Origin: Novosphingobium pentaromativorans US6-1
GTDB lineage: Bacteria > Pseudomonadota > Alphaproteobacteria > Sphingomonadales > Sphingomonadaceae
DNA length: 64,000 nucleotides
Direction: 5' to 3'
Assembly: GCF_000767465.1 (NCBI RefSeq)
Contig: NZ_CP009291.1
Span: 62,001 to 126,000, forward strand
The stretch's first letter is position 1, and every line of letters starts with the position of its first letter. The notes beneath the pieces are model-generated. The model had not been told where the DNA came from, searched no databases, and saw only the letters and a list, made by a program, of their open reading frames with translations. Of the stretch, positions 47,249 to 58,340 are shown piece after piece. Both the position numbers and the translations under genes were made by a program.

Positions 47249-48928
47249 TCAGGCGCCGTTGCTGGCGGCATTCGCCGCGCTGAGCACGGCCCTTACGCTC
47301 GCCGTTGCGACATCCTCGTCTATGCCGACGCCCCAAATCGTGCGCCCGTCGGTCGTCAGGCATTCCACGTAAGCGGCCGCGCGGGCGTCCGAACTCGAGC
47401 CCATCGAGTGCTCGGCGTAGTCGCGCACTTCGAGGGTTACGCCAAAGCTCTCGGCCAGAGTGGCGGTGACGGAGGATATCAGGCCATTGCCACGGCCCGA
47501 AACGGTCTGTTCCCTGCCGTCGACACCGATCTTGCCGGCGAAGATGCGGGTGCCGTCCGAGGCGCGCCTTTCGTCCCAGTCGATCAACTGGAAGTGCTGC
47601 GGTTCATCGATGCGATAGACCTTGCGGAACACTTCCCAGATATCGCCGGCCTGCAGTTCGCGGCCCAGCTCGTCGGCCAGGTCCTGCACGTGGCCGGAGA
47701 AGTGCGCCTGCATGCGCTTGGGCAGCTTGAGGCCCTGGTCCTGCTCGATCACCCAGGCAAAGCCGCCCTTGCCGGACTGCGAGTTGACGCGGATGACCGC
47801 CTCATAGTTGCGGCCCAGGTCCGCCGGGTCGATCGGCAGGTAGGGCACCGCCCAGGTCTCGTCGTTGCGCTTCTCGCGCGCGGCGAAGCCTTTCTTGATC
47901 GCGTCCTGGTGCGATCCGGAGAAGGCCGTGAAGACCAGTTCCCCGCCATAGGGATGGCGTTCGGGGACCTTGAGCTGGTTGCAGTACTCGACGGTCTGGA
48001 TGACTTCGTCGATGTCCGAGAAATCCAGCCCGGGATCAACGCCTTGCGTGTACATGTTGAGAGCGACTGTCACCAGGCAGCAGTTGCCGGTGCGCTCACC
48101 GTTGCCGAACAGGCAGCCCTCGACGCGGTCGGCGCCGGCCATCAGCCCCAGCTCCGCTGCAGCCACGCCTGTGCCCCGGTCGTTGTGGGTATGCAGGCTG
48201 ATCACCGCGCTTTCGCGGTTGGGCAGGTTGCGGCAGAAGTACTCGATCTGGTCGGCGTAGATGTTCGGCGTCGCTGCCTCGACGGTCGCCGGCAGGTTGA
48301 GGATGATCGGATGTTCCGGCGTGGGCTGGAGCACTTCCATTACCGCTTCGCAGCATTCGATCGAGAAATCGAGTTCGGCGGTCGAGAAGGTCTCGGGCGA
48401 ATACTCGAAGTGCCACTTTGTCTGCGGATACTTCGCGGCCTGATCGCGCATGACCTTCGCGCCGTTAACTGCAATCTGGCGGACTTCGGACTGGTCCATG
48501 CCGAAGACGACCTGACGCCACAGCGGCGAGACGGCGTTGTAGAGGTGGACGATGGCGGCATGAACGCCTGCCAGGCTCTCGAACGACTTCTCGATCAGGT
48601 CCTGGCGCGACTGGGTCAGCACCTGAACCAGCACGTCCTCGGGGATGCGTCCACCATCGACCAGGCCGCGGATGAAATCATAGTCGGTTGCGCCCGAACT
48701 GGGGAATCCGACTTCAATCTCCTTCAGGCCGACCTTGACGAGCAGGTCGAAGAAACGGGTCTTCTTTTCCGAGCTCATCGGATCGATCAGCGCCTGGTTG
48801 CCGTCACGCAGGTCGGTGGAGAGCCAGCGCGGCGCCTTGGTGATGACCTGCGAGGGCCACTGGCGATCCTGCAGCTGGATCTGCGGGAAAGGGCGGTATT
48901 TGACCGAAGGGTCTTTCAGCATTGTCAT
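47249..48928 (-). CDS. leuA: 2-isopropylmalate synthase
   Basis: 559 residues, the longer (type 2) LeuA form. The catalytic HMGL-like barrel shows STDLRDGNQALIDPMS near residue 38, LHTHNDRGTGVAAAELG for metal binding and GCLFGNGERTGNCCLVT. The C-terminal LeuA dimer/regulatory domain includes the part after DLADELGRELQAGDIWEVF. It condenses acetyl-CoA with 2-oxoisovalerate, the first step of leucine synthesis, and is normally inhibited by leucine. It stands alone here, with the ilv genes about 1.5 kb to the right. Confidence 0.95.
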   Translation of the reverse strand: MTMLKDPSVKYRPFPQIQLQDRQWPSQVITKAPRWLSTDLRDGNQALIDPMSSEKKTRFFDLLVKVGLKEIEVGFPSSGATDYDFIRGLVDGGRIPEDVLVQVLTQSRQDLIEKSFESLAGVHAAIVHLYNAVSPLWRQVVFGMDQSEVRQIAVNGAKVMRDQAAKYPQTKWHFEYSPETFSTAELDFSIECCEAVMEVLQPTPEHPIILNLPATVEAATPNIYADQIEYFCRNLPNRESAVISLHTHNDRGTGVAAAELGLMAGADRVEGCLFGNGERTGNCCLVTVALNMYTQGVDPGLDFSDIDEVIQTVEYCNQLKVPERHPYGGELVFTAFSGSHQDAIKKGFAAREKRNDETWAVPYLPIDPADLGRNYEAVIRVNSQSGKGGFAWVIEQDQGLKLPKRMQAHFSGHVQDLADELGRELQAGDIWEVFRKVYRIDEPQHFQLIDWDERRASDGTRIFAGKIGVDGREQTVSGRGNGLISSVTATLAESFGVTLEVRDYAEHSMGSSSDARAAAYVECLTTDGRTIWGVGIDEDVATASVRAVLSAANAASNGA

Positions 48929-49189
48929 GGGTAATGTCTCGCTCGGGAAAGTCTGCGCTTTTCGTGTCGTCTTGTCAGGTCCCTTGAGCGCCGAGCGCGC
49001 CGACCGGACGACGCGTCACCTCACGCCCAAGGGCGGGTAAGTCGCAGAAGAAGGCCAAGCCGGAGAGTCATGACTGTGCCTATGGGGACAGGCGGATGAG
49101 ATGTAAAGGGTTAAACGCGGCCGATCCCGTGCGCCGCGGATCGCAGCGCAGCGGGATGGCCGCGGCGGTGCGGGCCTGCTGTCAGCGGG

Positions 49190-49510
49190 TCAATTGCACT
49201 CGAACTTCTCGATCATGCCCTTGTCGTCGAGGAACACGTTGAGACGGTTAGGGCGGTAATCCATCGTCATGGCCGAACCGGGCTTGAGCACGCGGATCGG
49301 ATTGTCGCCGCGCCATTGCCGGATGAGGCCGAGCACTTCGTCGCTCGCAGGCTGGCCGACATAGGAACCGAGCTGCTCGGCTCCGCAGCTCTGGGCGACA
49401 GGCGCGGGCGGCGCGGTCTCCGGCGCGGCCTGGTCGGCGGTGCATGCGCTCAATGCGAGGAGGCTGCCGCCCAGGGCGGCGGCAAGCATGAGCGGACGGT
49501 TTGCAGGCAT
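49190..49510 (-). CDS. Small I78-type peptidase-inhibitor lipoprotein
   Basis: 106 residues from ATG 49508-49510 (GGAG about 9 bases upstream). Lipoprotein signal: hydrophobic MLAAALGGSLLALSAC with lipobox LSAC, so a lipid-anchored Cys near residue 23. The mature part has CGAEQLGSYVGQPASDEVLGLIRQW, then DYRPNRLNVFLDDKGMIEKFEC, the inhibitor I78 (Potato-inhibitor-like) pattern. Likely outer- or inner-membrane bound, facing the periplasm. Confidence 0.75.
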   Translation of the reverse strand: MPANRPLMLAAALGGSLLALSACTADQAAPETAPPAPVAQSCGAEQLGSYVGQPASDEVLGLIRQWRGDNPIRVLKPGSAMTMDYRPNRLNVFLDDKGMIEKFECN

Positions 49511-49605
49511 CTTTTCGTACTCCATTTCAGGAAGTTACCCATAATGACTTGGGGCGCTGCCGCAATGCGCATGTATCGCCGGTGGCCCGGCGCATCGGCC
49601 TGCAT

Positions 49606-50322
49606 TCAGGGCGCCGCCTTGGCTGCGTCCTTCATGAAAGCGGCTGCGATCTTGAGTTCGACCTGGTCTGATACCATCGGAATCCCGAAATCGAGCCCGA
49701 AGTCGCTGCGCTTGAGCGTACCCGTCGCATCGAATCCAAGTCCTTCGCCGCCGCCCATCTGCGGCGGCACCGTCCCGGCGCCGTGGAAGAGAACCTGCAG
49801 GGTGACGGGCTTCGTGATGCCGTTGAGCGTGAGATTGCCGGTCATCTCCGCCTGCTGGTCCCCGGTGATCCTGACCAAGGTGGAGACGAAACGCGCGTCT
49901 TCCGGCTTGGGGCCGAAGAAGTCGGGCTTCCCGCCTTCACTGGCGGGCGGTTTCATCAGGTGTGCCTTCAGGTCTGCACTGGCGACCGTGATGCTTGTGA
50001 CCGGAATGGTCATCGCGATGCGGGCCTGCTCGGGCCGTTTCGGGTCGAGGTCCAGCGTTCCCGAGATGTCGGAGAACAGTCCGAAATAGGGCGTGAAGCC
50101 AAGGTGATCGACGCTCCACTCAACGAGCGTATGGTGCGGATCAGCCTTGTAGTGGCCGCCTGTAACCAGCGAGGGATCGGGTTGGCCGAATGTGGACGCC
50201 GGGGCGGCCGGTGTGGCTTCTGCCTCCGCTTCCTGCGCCGGGAGCGGCGAGGACAGCGCGAATGCAGCGGCGAAGGCGAGGGCGGGCGGCAGGGCGCAGG
50301 CTGCGCCGAGCAGTCGGTTCAT
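49606..50322 (-). CDS. YceI family periplasmic lipid-binding protein
   Basis: 238 residues from ATG 50320-50322. Signal peptide MNRLLGAACALPPALAFAAAFALS ends near LPAQ. The YceI beta-barrel is clear: HTLVEWSVDHLGFTPYFGLFSDISGTLDLD, then GNLTLNGITKPVTLQVLF and the C-terminal ELKIAAAFMK. YceI proteins bind isoprenoid or fatty lipids in the periplasm; specific ligand unknown. Ends 95 bases before the I78 lipoprotein on the same strand. Confidence 0.88.
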   Translation of the reverse strand: MNRLLGAACALPPALAFAAAFALSSPLPAQEAEAEATPAAPASTFGQPDPSLVTGGHYKADPHHTLVEWSVDHLGFTPYFGLFSDISGTLDLDPKRPEQARIAMTIPVTSITVASADLKAHLMKPPASEGGKPDFFGPKPEDARFVSTLVRITGDQQAEMTGNLTLNGITKPVTLQVLFHGAGTVPPQMGGGEGLGFDATGTLKRSDFGLDFGIPMVSDQVELKIAAAFMKDAAKAAP

Positions 50323-50382
50323 CAGGAAACTCTCCCGGTCGTGACGTTCTGTTGCGAACGGCCCGGCCGGGAGTTTGTTCCG

Positions 50383-50412
50383 AAAAGACGAACGACGCAA
50401 GCCGTTCGTCTT
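50383..50412 (-). terminator. Terminator hairpin after ilvC
   Basis: Perfect 10-base stem AAGACGAACG/CGTTCGTCTT around an 8-base loop, extended leftward by further T residues (CTTTT). It begins about 15 bases past the ilvC stop. Confidence 0.7.
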
Positions 50413-50427
50413 TCAGCAGGTTTTGAC

Positions 50428-51557
<1,130 letters not shown>

Positions 51558-51588
51558 GAAGTTCATAGTTGCTCAATTCGAATTGTGA

Positions 51589-52110
51589 TCAGGCTTCTTC
51601 CGCTCCGCGGATCATCGCCACGATGCCGGTACGTCCGACCTCGACGAGGCCGAGTTCACGCATCAAGGTGACGAAGGTATCGATCTTGTCCGGTGCGCCG
51701 GTCAGCTCGAAGATGAAGCTGCCGGTCGTGGTGTCGACAGGCTTGGCGCGGAAAACGTCGGCGATGCGCAGCGCTTCGACGCGCTTCTCTCCAACGCCTG
51801 CCACTTTCACCAGCGCCAGTTCGCGCTGCACGTAAGGGCCGACTTCGGTGAGGTCGACGACCTTGTGGACCGGCACCAGGCGCTCCAGCTGCGCGTGGAT
51901 CTGGTCGATCTGGCTCGGCGGGCCGTGGGTGACGATCGTGATCCGGCTTACCGAGTGGTTCTCGGTGATGTCGGCCACGGTCAGGCTGTCGATGTTGTAG
52001 CCGCGCGCGGTGAACAGGCCGGCGATCTTGGCCAGGATACCGGCCTCGTTGTCGACCGTGACGGTCAGGACGTGCCGTTCTTCGGCCTCGTGCTTGATAT
52101 GCATCATCAT
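51589..52110 (-). CDS. ilvN: Acetolactate synthase small (regulatory) subunit
   Basis: 173 residues from the first of three Met codons. N-terminal ACT domain RHVLTVTVDNEAGILAKIAGLFTARGYNIDSLTV (in pieces), followed by the C-terminal domain containing VARELALVKVAG. It binds valine and confers feedback inhibition on the large subunit encoded 19 bases upstream. Also called IlvH. Confidence 0.95.
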   Translation of the reverse strand: MMMHIKHEAEERHVLTVTVDNEAGILAKIAGLFTARGYNIDSLTVADITENHSVSRITIVTHGPPSQIDQIHAQLERLVPVHKVVDLTEVGPYVQRELALVKVAGVGEKRVEALRIADVFRAKPVDTTTGSFIFELTGAPDKIDTFVTLMRELGLVEVGRTGIVAMIRGAEEA

Positions 52111-52129
52111 GTTTTCCTTCGGGGCCGGC

Positions 52130-53872
52130 TCAGACGAGCGCCTTGGCTTCGTCGTCCATGGTACCGGCCACGGTGTCTCCGTAGAGGATCATCTCGGTGT
52201 GCGAAGCGCCCGAGGGGATCATCGGAAAGCAGTTCGATTCCTTGGCGACCAGGCAATCGACGATGACCGGGCCATCATGCTCGATCATGGCCTTGATGCC
52301 CGCGTCGAGCTGGCTTTCGTTCTCGATGCGAATGCCCTTCCAGCCATAGGCCTCTGCCAGCTTCACGAAGTCTGGCAGGCTGTCCGAATAGGAGTTCGAA
52401 TAGCGGCTCTCATACGTGAGTTCCTGCCACTGGCGGACCATGCCCATCCACTCGTTGTTGAGGATGAAGACCTTGACCGGCAGGCGATACTGCGTGGCGG
52501 TGCCCATCTCCTGGATGTTCATCTGGATCGAGGCGTCGCCAGCGATGTCGATGACCAGGCTGTCCGGATTTCCGCACTGGGCGCCGATCGCGGCGGGCAG
52601 GCCGTAGCCCATGGTGCCGAGGCCGCCCGAGGTCAGCCACTTGTTCGGACCGAAGAAGTGGAAGTGCTGCGCCGCCCACATCTGGTGCTGGCCGACTTCG
52701 GTGGAGATCACCGGATCCTTGTCCTTGGTCAGCTCGAACAGCCGCTGGATCGCCAGCTGAGGCATGATTGCCTCCTTGCTGAGCGGGAACGACAGGCTCT
52801 TCCTTTCGCGCCAGCTTTCGATGCGGCCCTTCCACGCGGTCAGGTCCTGCGGCTTGCGACTGCCCCAGCCATCGAGGATCTGCTCGATCACCGAAGCGCA
52901 GTCGCCGACGATGGGCAGGTCGACCTGGACCGTCTTGTTGATCGACGAACGGTCGATGTCGACGTGGATTTTCTTCGAGTTCGGCGCAAAGGCGTCGAGG
53001 CGGCCGGTCACGCGGTCGTCGAAGCGGGCGCCGAGGCAGACGATCAGGTCCGATTGGTTCATCGCCATGTTGGCTTCGTAGGTGCCGTGCATGCCCAGCA
53101 TGCCCAGCCAGTCCGCGTGGTCGGCCGGGAAGGCGCCCAGGCCCATCAGCGTCGAGGTGACGGGAGCGCCGGTCTTCGCCTGCAGTTCGCGCAGGAGCTG
53201 CGTCGCGCGCGGACCCGAGTTGATGATGCCGCCGCCGGTGTAGAGGACAGGAGCCTTGGCCGCGGCAATCATGTCGATGGCCTGCGCGATCTCGTCAGCG
53301 CCGCCCTGCGTCGGGGGCGAGTAGCGGTTGCGGCGCTGCGCGGGGGCGTCGGTCCAGGGCGCGGTGGCGATCTGGACGTCCTTGGGAATGTCGATCAGGA
53401 CCGGGCCGGGACGGCCGGTCGTCGCGATCTGGAATGCCTCGTCGATGGTCGCGGCCAGATCGGCCGGATCCTTCACCAGGTAGTTGTGCTTGGTGCAGTG
53501 CCGCGAGATTCCGACGGTATCGGCTTCCTGGAATGCATCCGAGCCGATCAGCGCGGTCGGAACCTGACCGGTGATGACGACGAGCGGAATCGAATCGAGG
53601 AAGGCATCGGCAATGCCGGTGACGGCATTGGTCGCGCCCGGGCCGGAGGTGACCAGCACGACGCCGGGCTTGCCGGTCGAACGGGCATAGCCTTCGGCGG
53701 CATGGGCCGCGCCGGCTTCGTGACGCACGAGGATGTGCCGAAGCCGTTCGTCACCGAAGAGAGCATCGTAGATCGGAAGCACGGCGCCACCGGGATAGCC
53801 GAATACGAATTCGACTCCCTGACGGACCAGGCTTTCGACCAAGATGTTCGCGCCGCTGCGCTCTTCACTCAC
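52130..53872 (-). CDS. ilvB: Acetolactate synthase large (catalytic) subunit
   Basis: 580 residues from GTG 53870-53872, with AGAGG about 8 bases upstream. An upstream extension to 53965 is possible but lacks family-like sequence. ThDP-enzyme motifs: VFGYPGGAVLPIYDALF, the catalytic Glu in HEAGAAHAAEGYAR, GPGATNAVTGIADA, and the C-terminal GDASIQMNIQE...NNEWMGMVRQW cofactor motif. It condenses two pyruvates or pyruvate plus 2-oxobutyrate. First gene of the ilvBN pair. Confidence 0.94.
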   Translation of the reverse strand: MSEERSGANILVESLVRQGVEFVFGYPGGAVLPIYDALFGDERLRHILVRHEAGAAHAAEGYARSTGKPGVVLVTSGPGATNAVTGIADAFLDSIPLVVITGQVPTALIGSDAFQEADTVGISRHCTKHNYLVKDPADLAATIDEAFQIATTGRPGPVLIDIPKDVQIATAPWTDAPAQRRNRYSPPTQGGADEIAQAIDMIAAAKAPVLYTGGGIINSGPRATQLLRELQAKTGAPVTSTLMGLGAFPADHADWLGMLGMHGTYEANMAMNQSDLIVCLGARFDDRVTGRLDAFAPNSKKIHVDIDRSSINKTVQVDLPIVGDCASVIEQILDGWGSRKPQDLTAWKGRIESWRERKSLSFPLSKEAIMPQLAIQRLFELTKDKDPVISTEVGQHQMWAAQHFHFFGPNKWLTSGGLGTMGYGLPAAIGAQCGNPDSLVIDIAGDASIQMNIQEMGTATQYRLPVKVFILNNEWMGMVRQWQELTYESRYSNSYSDSLPDFVKLAEAYGWKGIRIENESQLDAGIKAMIEHDGPVIVDCLVAKESNCFPMIPSGASHTEMILYGDTVAGTMDDEAKALV

Positions 53873-53996
53873 AACACATTCCTCTTCGTATTCTGGTGTG
53901 CGACCCGCAAGAGTCCGCCTCAGAAAGCTCGCCTCCATAAGGGGATCGACCCCGGAAACAAGCATTTCCGAAGGTCACGCGCTCTCTAATGAAACC

Positions 53997-54026
53997 GACC
54001 CGACACGACAATCGTCGCGCCGGGTC
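53997..54026 (-). promoter_or_regulatory. Strong hairpin in the ilvB leader, possible attenuator
   Basis: Thirteen-base stem GACCCGGCGCGAC/GTCGTGTCGGGTC (two G-U pairs) with a GATT loop, 125 bases upstream of the ilvB GTG. No leader peptide rich in Ile, Leu or Val codons was found, and the T run after it is poor. Confidence 0.35.
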
Positions 54027-54089
54027 ATCCTCTCCTCCCTGCATAACTTCCACCAGCAGGTGATGGAGGCCTCTACGGGACGTTAAATG

Positions 54090-55076
54090 TTACGTCAAAT
54101 GAAAAATGCGAAATAAAATGTCGTGTAGATAGGTGGAATCAAAATTTTCAAACGAGACGCGCTGCCAGTCTTCCGGCGGTTGGTGGCGCAACCACGTGAA
54201 CTGGCGTTTGGCGTAGTTGCGGGTCGCCTGGCTGCCGCGGGCGATGGCTTCCTCGAGCGTCCACTCACCGCGCACGACTCCGGCGAGTTCAGGGACGCCG
54301 ATAGCCCGCATGACGGGCAGGGCCGGATCGAGTTGCCGGGCGAGAAGCGCTTCGACTTCGCCCAGTGCGCCGCGTTCGATCATCCGTTCGAAGCGCAGGT
54401 CGCAGCGGCGGTAGAGCGCCTGGCGCTCAGGCAGGAGGATTGCCGGGTAAACCGTGACCGCATCGCCGATGCCGCCTGAAGTCTCAGCCTGCCATTGCGC
54501 CAGTGTCTTGCCGCTGGACCGGACGACTTCGAGTGCACGGGCGATGCGGGCGGTGTCCGCTGGGGCGAGGCGACTGGCACGCTCCGGGTCTTCCTGCCGG
54601 AGCGCGGCAAAGGCCTCATCGACGGGCAGCGCGCGAACCGCCTGCCGAATCCCGGGATCGATCGCCGGGACCGGAGCGATACCTTCGAGCAGAGTCCTTA
54701 TATACAGGCCGGTACCGCCGACGAGGATGGGCAGGGCGCCTTCAGCGTGGATCGCCGAGATCGTGTGCCGCGCAGTTTGCGCCCAGTCGGCCGCGGAGCA
54801 GCTTTGCGACCCGTCCCAGTTTCCGAACAGGCGGTGCTCGATCCCGCCCATTTCCTCGTGCGTCGGCCGCGCGCTCAGGACCTGCAGGTCGGCATAGACC
54901 TGCGAGCTGTCGGCATTGACGACGACGCAGCGCCGCCCGCGCCTGTGCAGTTCCTGTGCCAGCATGACCGCACAATCGCTCTTGCCGCTGGCGGTCGGCC
55001 CTGCGATGAGCGCCAGCGGTGGCCGGTCTGCGGCCGCGATATTCAACGATGCATCAAGGATATTTGCAGTGCTCAT
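54090..55076 (-). CDS. miaA: tRNA dimethylallyltransferase
   Basis: 328 residues. P-loop LIAGPTASGKSDCA at residue ~23, ADSSQVYADLQVLSARP, the conserved GGTGLYIRTLLEG, and the C-terminal TRNYAKRQFTWLRHQ. It adds dimethylallyl to A37 of UNN-reading tRNAs. Its start codon overlaps that of serB on the opposite strand (serB GTG at 55069). Confidence 0.94.
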   Translation of the reverse strand: MSTANILDASLNIAAADRPPLALIAGPTASGKSDCAVMLAQELHRRGRRCVVVNADSSQVYADLQVLSARPTHEEMGGIEHRLFGNWDGSQSCSAADWAQTARHTISAIHAEGALPILVGGTGLYIRTLLEGIAPVPAIDPGIRQAVRALPVDEAFAALRQEDPERASRLAPADTARIARALEVVRSSGKTLAQWQAETSGGIGDAVTVYPAILLPERQALYRRCDLRFERMIERGALGEVEALLARQLDPALPVMRAIGVPELAGVVRGEWTLEEAIARGSQATRNYAKRQFTWLRHQPPEDWQRVSFENFDSTYLHDILFRIFHLT

Positions 55077-55953
55077 TGCCCGGCTGATAGCAGAACCGGA
55101 TCATCTCTCCGCAAGAATCGACGCGGCCCGTGCCGACATGGAGCAACGGGGCGTGCGCCTGGCCGAGGCATCGATGCTCGATTTCTGCGGACAGACGATG
55201 CAGATCGAGTCGCCCGACAGCGATGCGCTGGCCATGCGCGCTTCGCTCGATGCGCATTTCGAGGTGACCGACGGCCTCGTCTGCGAAAGCGAGCCGCAAG
55301 TGCCCGCGCTGTTCATTTCCGACATGGATTCGACCATGATCGGGCAGGAATGCATCGATGAACTGGCGGACTTCGCTGGCCTGAAGGATCGCATCGCCGA
55401 CATTACCGAGCGGGCCATGCAGGGTGAGCTGGACTTCGAGCAGGCCCTTCGCGAACGCGTCGGATTGCTTGAGGGCCTGTCGGTCGAAGCGATCGACCAG
55501 TGCCTTGCCGGTCGTATCCAGCCCATGCCCGGATCGAAGGTTATGGTGCAGACGCTCAAGAAGCTGGGTTGCCGTACCGTGCTGGTAACGGGCGGCTTCC
55601 ACCACTTCGCCGATCCGGTCGCCGAATGGCTGGGCTTCGAAGAGGTCGTGGGCAATCGCCTTGAAGTTGCGGATCGCAAGCTGACCGGCGGCCTTGTCGG
55701 CGGCATCGTCGACAGTTCGGTGAAGAAGGGCACGCTGCTTTCGATCATGGCCGAGCTGGCCGAAGGTGCGACGAGCCTTGCCACAGGCGATGGCGCCAAT
55801 GACATCCCGATGCTTGAAGCGGCCACTTACGGCATTGCCTACCACGCCAAGCCCAAGGCGCGCGCTGCCGCAAATGGCTGGATCAACCGCGGAGACCTCA
55901 CTTCGGTCCTGCGCCTGCTGGGCATTCCCGAGAAGGACTGGGTCCGCGATTGA
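55069..55953 (+). CDS. serB: Phosphoserine phosphatase
   Basis: 294 residues from GTG 55069 (AAGGA 8 bases upstream). The HAD catalytic motif FISDMDSTMIGQECIDELA is near residue 85, followed by GSKVMVQTLKKLG, VTGGFHHFADPVA and GDGANDIPMLEAATYG. The N-terminal ~80 residues form the short extra domain of SerB. Dephosphorylates phosphoserine, the last step of serine synthesis. Alternative upstream starts lie inside miaA antisense and are unlikely. Confidence 0.9.
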   Translation: MLIARLIAEPDHLSARIDAARADMEQRGVRLAEASMLDFCGQTMQIESPDSDALAMRASLDAHFEVTDGLVCESEPQVPALFISDMDSTMIGQECIDELADFAGLKDRIADITERAMQGELDFEQALRERVGLLEGLSVEAIDQCLAGRIQPMPGSKVMVQTLKKLGCRTVLVTGGFHHFADPVAEWLGFEEVVGNRLEVADRKLTGGLVGGIVDSSVKKGTLLSIMAELAEGATSLATGDGANDIPMLEAATYGIAYHAKPKARAAANGWINRGDLTSVLRLLGIPEKDWVRD

Positions 55954-55979
55954 TGGCGGGGTTGTACCTTCGCTGAGTT

Positions 55980-56006
55980 CCTCCCCGTTGCGAAGCAATG
56001 GGGAGG
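55980..56006. terminator. Hairpin between convergent serB and purL
   Basis: Twelve-base stem CCTCCCCGTTGC/GCAATGGGGAGG with a GAA loop (one G-U pair). No T run in either direction, but it is placed 26 bases after serB and 30 bases after the purL stop, so it could stop transcription both ways. Confidence 0.5.
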
Positions 56007-56036
56007 GAAATCAGCCGCCGGACTGGCGGAAGGGTG

Positions 56037-58196
56037 TTACGCCTCCATCCAGTCCCGGAAGAACGCCTCGTTGGCTTCGCGAAGATCCGCGATTTTGACG
56101 CCAGCGACCTTGCTTCCGCCCACGCTGCCGATTCTGACCGCACCGGGCAGTTCGGTTCCGGCCGGGGCCGTCACGACGTAGCGGCCCTGATCTTCGCCGA
56201 AAGCTTCGGCAGTGGAAAGAGCGCTGTCGAGGGTGCAGCCCTTGCCGCTGGCGAGGGCCATTTCGGCAAGCGCGACCAGCAGGCCGCCGTCGCTGATGTC
56301 ATGGACGGCGGTAACTTTGTCCTGACCGATCCATTCACGCACGGTTGCGCCGTTGGCACGTTCGGCATCGAGATCGACCTTCGGCGCTTCGCCCGCTTCC
56401 TGACCGGCAATCTCGCGCAGCCACAGCGACTGGCCCAGGTGCGTGCCCGAACCGCCCAGCACGAAGATGTCGTCGCCTTCGTTCTTGAAGGCGATGGTAG
56501 CCATCTTGTCGTGGTCGACGAGCAGGCCGACGCCGCCGATTGCCGGTGTCGGCAGGATAGCCGAGCCGCCGCCGGTGGCTTTCGATTCGTTGTAGAGCGA
56601 GACGTTGCCGGACACGATCGGATAGTCGAGCGCGCGGCAGGCATCGCCCATGCCGTTGAGGCAGCCGACGATCTGAGCCATGATCTGCGGGCGCTGTGGG
56701 TTCGCGAAGTTGAGGCAATTGGTGATTGCCAGCGGCAGGCCGCCGACCGCGCAGATGTTGCGGTAGGTCTCTGCGACCGCCTGCTTGCCGCCCTCGTAAG
56801 GGTCGGCATAGCAGTAGCGCGGGCTGCAGTCGGTGCTGATCGCCAGCGCCTTCTGCGTGCCGTGGACGCGCACGACCGCGGCATCGCCGCCCGACTTTTG
56901 CATGGTATCCGCGCCGACCTGGCTGTCGTACTGTTCCCAGATCCACTTGCGCGAGGCGAGGTCCGCCCCGCCCATCAGCTTGAGCAGATCCGCGCCCAGG
57001 TCTGTGCTTTCGGGCACGTCGCCCAGCGCGGGCACCTTGGCCCATGCCTTGTACTCTTCGGGGCTGACGTAGGGCCGCTCGTATTCCGGCGCATCGTCGG
57101 CGAGCGGGCCGAGCGGAATGTCGCAGACCACTTCGCCGTCGAACTCGAGGACCATGTGGCCGGTATCGGTGACTTCACCGATCACCGCGAAGTCGAGTTC
57201 CCACTTCCTGAAGATCGCTTCGGCCATGGCTTCCTTGCCCGGCTTGAGGACCATGAGCATGCGCTCCTGGCTCTCCGAAAGCATCATCTCGTAAGGCGTC
57301 ATCGCCTCTTCACGGCAGGGCACCTTGTTCATGTCGAGCCGGATGCCCGCGCCGCCCTTGCTGGCCATTTCGACCGAGGAGGAAGTAAGGCCCGCCGCGC
57401 CCATGTCCTGGATCGCGACGATAGCATCGGTCGCCATCAGCTCGAGGCAGGCCTCGATCAGCAGCTTCTCGGTGAAGGGATCGCCGACCTGCACGGTCGG
57501 GCGCTTCTCGTCCGAGTTCTCGTCGAAGTCGGCAGAGGCCATGGTGGCGCCGTGAATGCCGTCGCGGCCGGTCTTCGAGCCGACGTAGACGATGGGGTTT
57601 CCCAGGCCGGTGGCGGCGCAGTAGAAGATCTTGTCGGTTTCGGCCACGCCCACGGTCATCGCGTTGACGAGGATGTTGCCGTCGTAGGCCTTGTGGAAGT
57701 TCGTCTCGCCGCCGACGGTGGGCACGCCCACGCAGTTGCCGTAACCGCCGATTCCCGCGACTACGCCCTGCACGAGGTGCTTCATCTTCGGGTGCTCGGG
57801 GCGGCCGAAGCGCAGCGCGTTCATGTTCGCGACCGGGCGCGCGCCCATCGTGAAGACGTCGCGCAGGATGCCGCCGACGCCCGTCGCCGCGCCCTGGTAG
57901 GGCTCGATGTAGCTGGGGTGGTTGTGGCTCTCCATCTTGAAGATGGCCGCCTGGCCGTCGCCGATGTCGATGACGCCGGCGTTTTCGCCGGGGCCCTGGA
58001 TGACCCAGGGCGCCTCGGTCGGCAACTTCTTGAGGTGGAAGCGACTCGACTTGTACGAGCAATGCTCTGACCACATGACCGAAAAGATGCCGAGTTCCAC
58101 AAGGTTCGGCTCTCGGCCGAGCGCATGAAGGACGCGCTCGTATTCCTCGGGGCTGAGGCCGTGGGCCTCGACGACTTCAGGGGTGATTCCGCTCAT
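56037..58196 (-). CDS. purL: Phosphoribosylformylglycinamidine synthase, large subunit
   Basis: 719 residues from ATG 58194-58196 (AAGG 8 bases upstream). AIR-synthase-type domains occur twice. N-terminal [18 protein letters not shown]-binding [16 protein letters not shown]; later [13 protein letters not shown] and [16 protein letters not shown]. This is the small form (PurL-II) that works with PurQ and PurS, neither of which is in the window. Makes FGAM in purine synthesis. Confidence 0.95.
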   Translation of the reverse strand: MSGITPEVVEAHGLSPEEYERVLHALGREPNLVELGIFSVMWSEHCSYKSSRFHLKKLPTEAPWVIQGPGENAGVIDIGDGQAAIFKMESHNHPSYIEPYQGAATGVGGILRDVFTMGARPVANMNALRFGRPEHPKMKHLVQGVVAGIGGYGNCVGVPTVGGETNFHKAYDGNILVNAMTVGVAETDKIFYCAATGLGNPIVYVGSKTGRDGIHGATMASADFDENSDEKRPTVQVGDPFTEKLLIEACLELMATDAIVAIQDMGAAGLTSSSVEMASKGGAGIRLDMNKVPCREEAMTPYEMMLSESQERMLMVLKPGKEAMAEAIFRKWELDFAVIGEVTDTGHMVLEFDGEVVCDIPLGPLADDAPEYERPYVSPEEYKAWAKVPALGDVPESTDLGADLLKLMGGADLASRKWIWEQYDSQVGADTMQKSGGDAAVVRVHGTQKALAISTDCSPRYCYADPYEGGKQAVAETYRNICAVGGLPLAITNCLNFANPQRPQIMAQIVGCLNGMGDACRALDYPIVSGNVSLYNESKATGGGSAILPTPAIGGVGLLVDHDKMATIAFKNEGDDIFVLGGSGTHLGQSLWLREIAGQEAGEAPKVDLDAERANGATVREWIGQDKVTAVHDISDGGLLVALAEMALASGKGCTLDSALSTAEAFGEDQGRYVVTAPAGTELPGAVRIGSVGGSKVAGVKIADLREANEAFFRDWMEA

Positions 58197-58340
58197 GCGA
58201 CGCGCCTTAGCCATGTCATCGCGCGCGCGCTAGTCCGCTTTCACGCCCTGATTCAGGGTTCCTGACGCCAAGGGCATGGCAAAACGCGATTCTCCGGTTC
58301 CCACCTTGACCGTGTGACACGAGACGGCCATTGCTGCGGC

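Noticed and set aside
47156-48934. 592-residue frame opposite leuA
   Set aside because: leuA has all active-site motifs on the minus strand; the plus frame is a codon-bias shadow.
52010-53989. 659-residue frame opposite ilvB
   Set aside because: Same reason; ilvB motifs and operon context are on the other strand.
55998-58070. 690-residue frame opposite purL
   Set aside because: Shadow of purL, rich in Arg, Asp, Val and His with no domain.
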